64,000 nt of DNA from NCBI GenBank assembly GCA_905221605.1, contig CAJNDS010002385.1, positions 389,372 to 453,371 on the forward strand, given 5' to 3'. Source of the stretch: Symbiodinium natans (Eukaryota; Sar; Dinophyceae; Suessiales; Symbiodiniaceae). The position numbers and the translations under genes were made by a program. How positions within the stretch are numbered: position 1 is the first letter of the stretch; each line of letters opens with the position of its first letter. This document shows, piece after piece, positions 63,158-64,000 of this stretch. The notes beneath the pieces were generated by a model. The model ran no database searches. It saw only the letters and a program-made list of their open reading frames with translations, and had not been told where the DNA came from.

Positions 63158-63345
63158 ATACATACCCTAAACCCTAAACTCTAAACCCTAAATCTTAAAC
63201 CCTAAATCCTAAACCCTAAACCCTGAACCGTGAACCCTGAACCCTGAACCCTGAACCCTGAACCCTGAACCCTGAACCCTGAACCCTGAACCCTGAACCC
63301 TGAACCCTGAACCCTGAACCCTAAACCCCAAACCCTAAACCCAAT
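63158..63345. repeat. CCCTAAA then CCCTGAA array
   Basis: About fourteen perfect CCCTGAA units (about 63223-63320) flanked by CCCTAAA. Confidence 0.95.
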
Positions 63346-63488
63346 CCCAAGCCCCAAGCCACAAGCCACAAGCCCTCAGCCCGCGGACGGGGGCCAGGGG
63401 GGCGAGGGGGAGGGGTGGTGGGGTGTGTTCAGAATGCACGTCCCGGCCCCGAAACCCACCCAAGACCCTTACATTCCTACCAGCTTGT

Positions 63489-63559
63489 CCCTAAGGGTCC
63501 ATGTTCTTGGGCCTTAAAGCGGTTTCTACGTAGTTTAATAGGTACATGGACCCTTAGGG
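63489..63559. mobile_element. Family J palindrome, uninterrupted
   Basis: CCCTAAGGGTCCATG left and CATGGACCCTTAGGG right are perfect inverted repeats of 15 bp. Reference for the split copy at 31476. Confidence 0.85.
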
Positions 63560-63897
63560 TAAGGAGCCCTTGAAAGGCCCTCGGGGCAAAAACAACAGCC
63601 ACACGTACCCAAGCGGGTTGACCCCAACCCACAATTCTGAACTGCAAACACCAACCCTAACCCCTGATCACGAACCCCCCACACCCTAAACCCTGAACCT
63701 TAACCCCCCAAACCCTTACCCAAAACCAGTGATCCTAATCCTGAATCCTATATCTACAAGCTCCCAACCCCTAAACCCTAAACCCCCAAACCCCAAAGAC
63801 CCGCGAAACTCAACCTTCAACCCGACTGCCCCACTTAGTCTCGTTACAACTTACAACACTTATAACCCTGCGTAGAACTGCCCTTAACCCTAAAACT

Positions 63898-64000
63898 TAA
63901 ACCCTAAACCTAAACCCTAAACCCTAAACCCTAAACCCTAAACCCTAAACCCTAAACCCTAAACCCTAAACCCTAAACCCTAAACCCTAAACCTTAAACC
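63898..64000. repeat. CCCTAAA array running off the window
   Basis: About fourteen heptamers to the last base; the array continues beyond the window. Confidence 0.95.

Noticed and set aside
63898-64000. Chromosome end
   Set aside because: Arrays of both orientations occur throughout the window and this one is no longer than internal arrays; nothing marks a true telomere.
1-64000. CRISPR-like regular repeats
   Set aside because: The short regular repeats are tandem telomere units without unique spacers, in an evidently eukaryotic sequence.

Overview
This window is nuclear DNA from a eukaryote, most likely a dinoflagellate. It is saturated with the plant/alveolate-type telomere heptamer TTTAGGG/CCCTAAA in both orientations, broken by short GC-rich unique islands and small palindromic (MITE-like) elements. 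No bacterial-style gene, operon, rRNA, tRNA or CRISPR was found. The dinoflagellate assignment rests on introns with mostly GC donors (plus some GT and one GA) and AG|G acceptors, on the telomere motif, and weakly on a 12-nt match to the 3' end of the dinoflagellate spliced leader. The genus cannot be told.

Main result: positions 304-17186 (+) hold the C-terminal glutamine-amidotransferase part of phosphoribosylformylglycinamidine synthase (FGAM synthase, PFAS/PurL). It is cut into at least 17 micro-exons of 18-65 bp. The exons total 732 bp, are phase-compatible at every junction, and together cover the domain in family order through the catalytic Cys, the His and Glu of MPHPER, and a TAA stop. 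They are separated by introns of about 0.5-2 kb made largely of telomere repeats and MITEs. Coding sequence is about 4% of this interval. The 5' part of the gene lies upstream of the window.

The rest (17.2-64 kb) has the same texture. Using the same splice grammar I could assemble three more phase-consistent exon chains on the + strand (24205-27916 with a stop codon, 29085-32100, and 35767-37667), plus isolated candidate exons out to 62 kb. None matches a family I recognise. Many islands are open in more than one frame, so these calls are clearly weaker than PFAS. Several longer unique segments (10.98-11.46, 13.64-13.97, 19.6-20.4, 27.35-27.79, 37.97-38.45, 57.9-58.3 kb) are described but unassigned.

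Mobile layer: at least nine short repeat families, most with terminal inverted repeats (called A to L here), recur through the window. The telomere arrays sit inside or replace parts of them: a 99-bp array splits a family A element at 41822-42078 with a 2-bp duplication, and arrays interrupt copies of families C, G and J. At 31943-32085 a telomere array is flanked by a 29-bp direct duplication of exon sequence containing AG|GAC, so splicing between the two copies would restore the reading frame. Most exons have CCCTAAA on the left and TTTAGGG on the right, so introns tend to begin G-rich and end C-rich and could fold into hairpins in RNA. Together this suggests a genome in which telomere-repeat insertion has been spreading and creating or enlarging introns.
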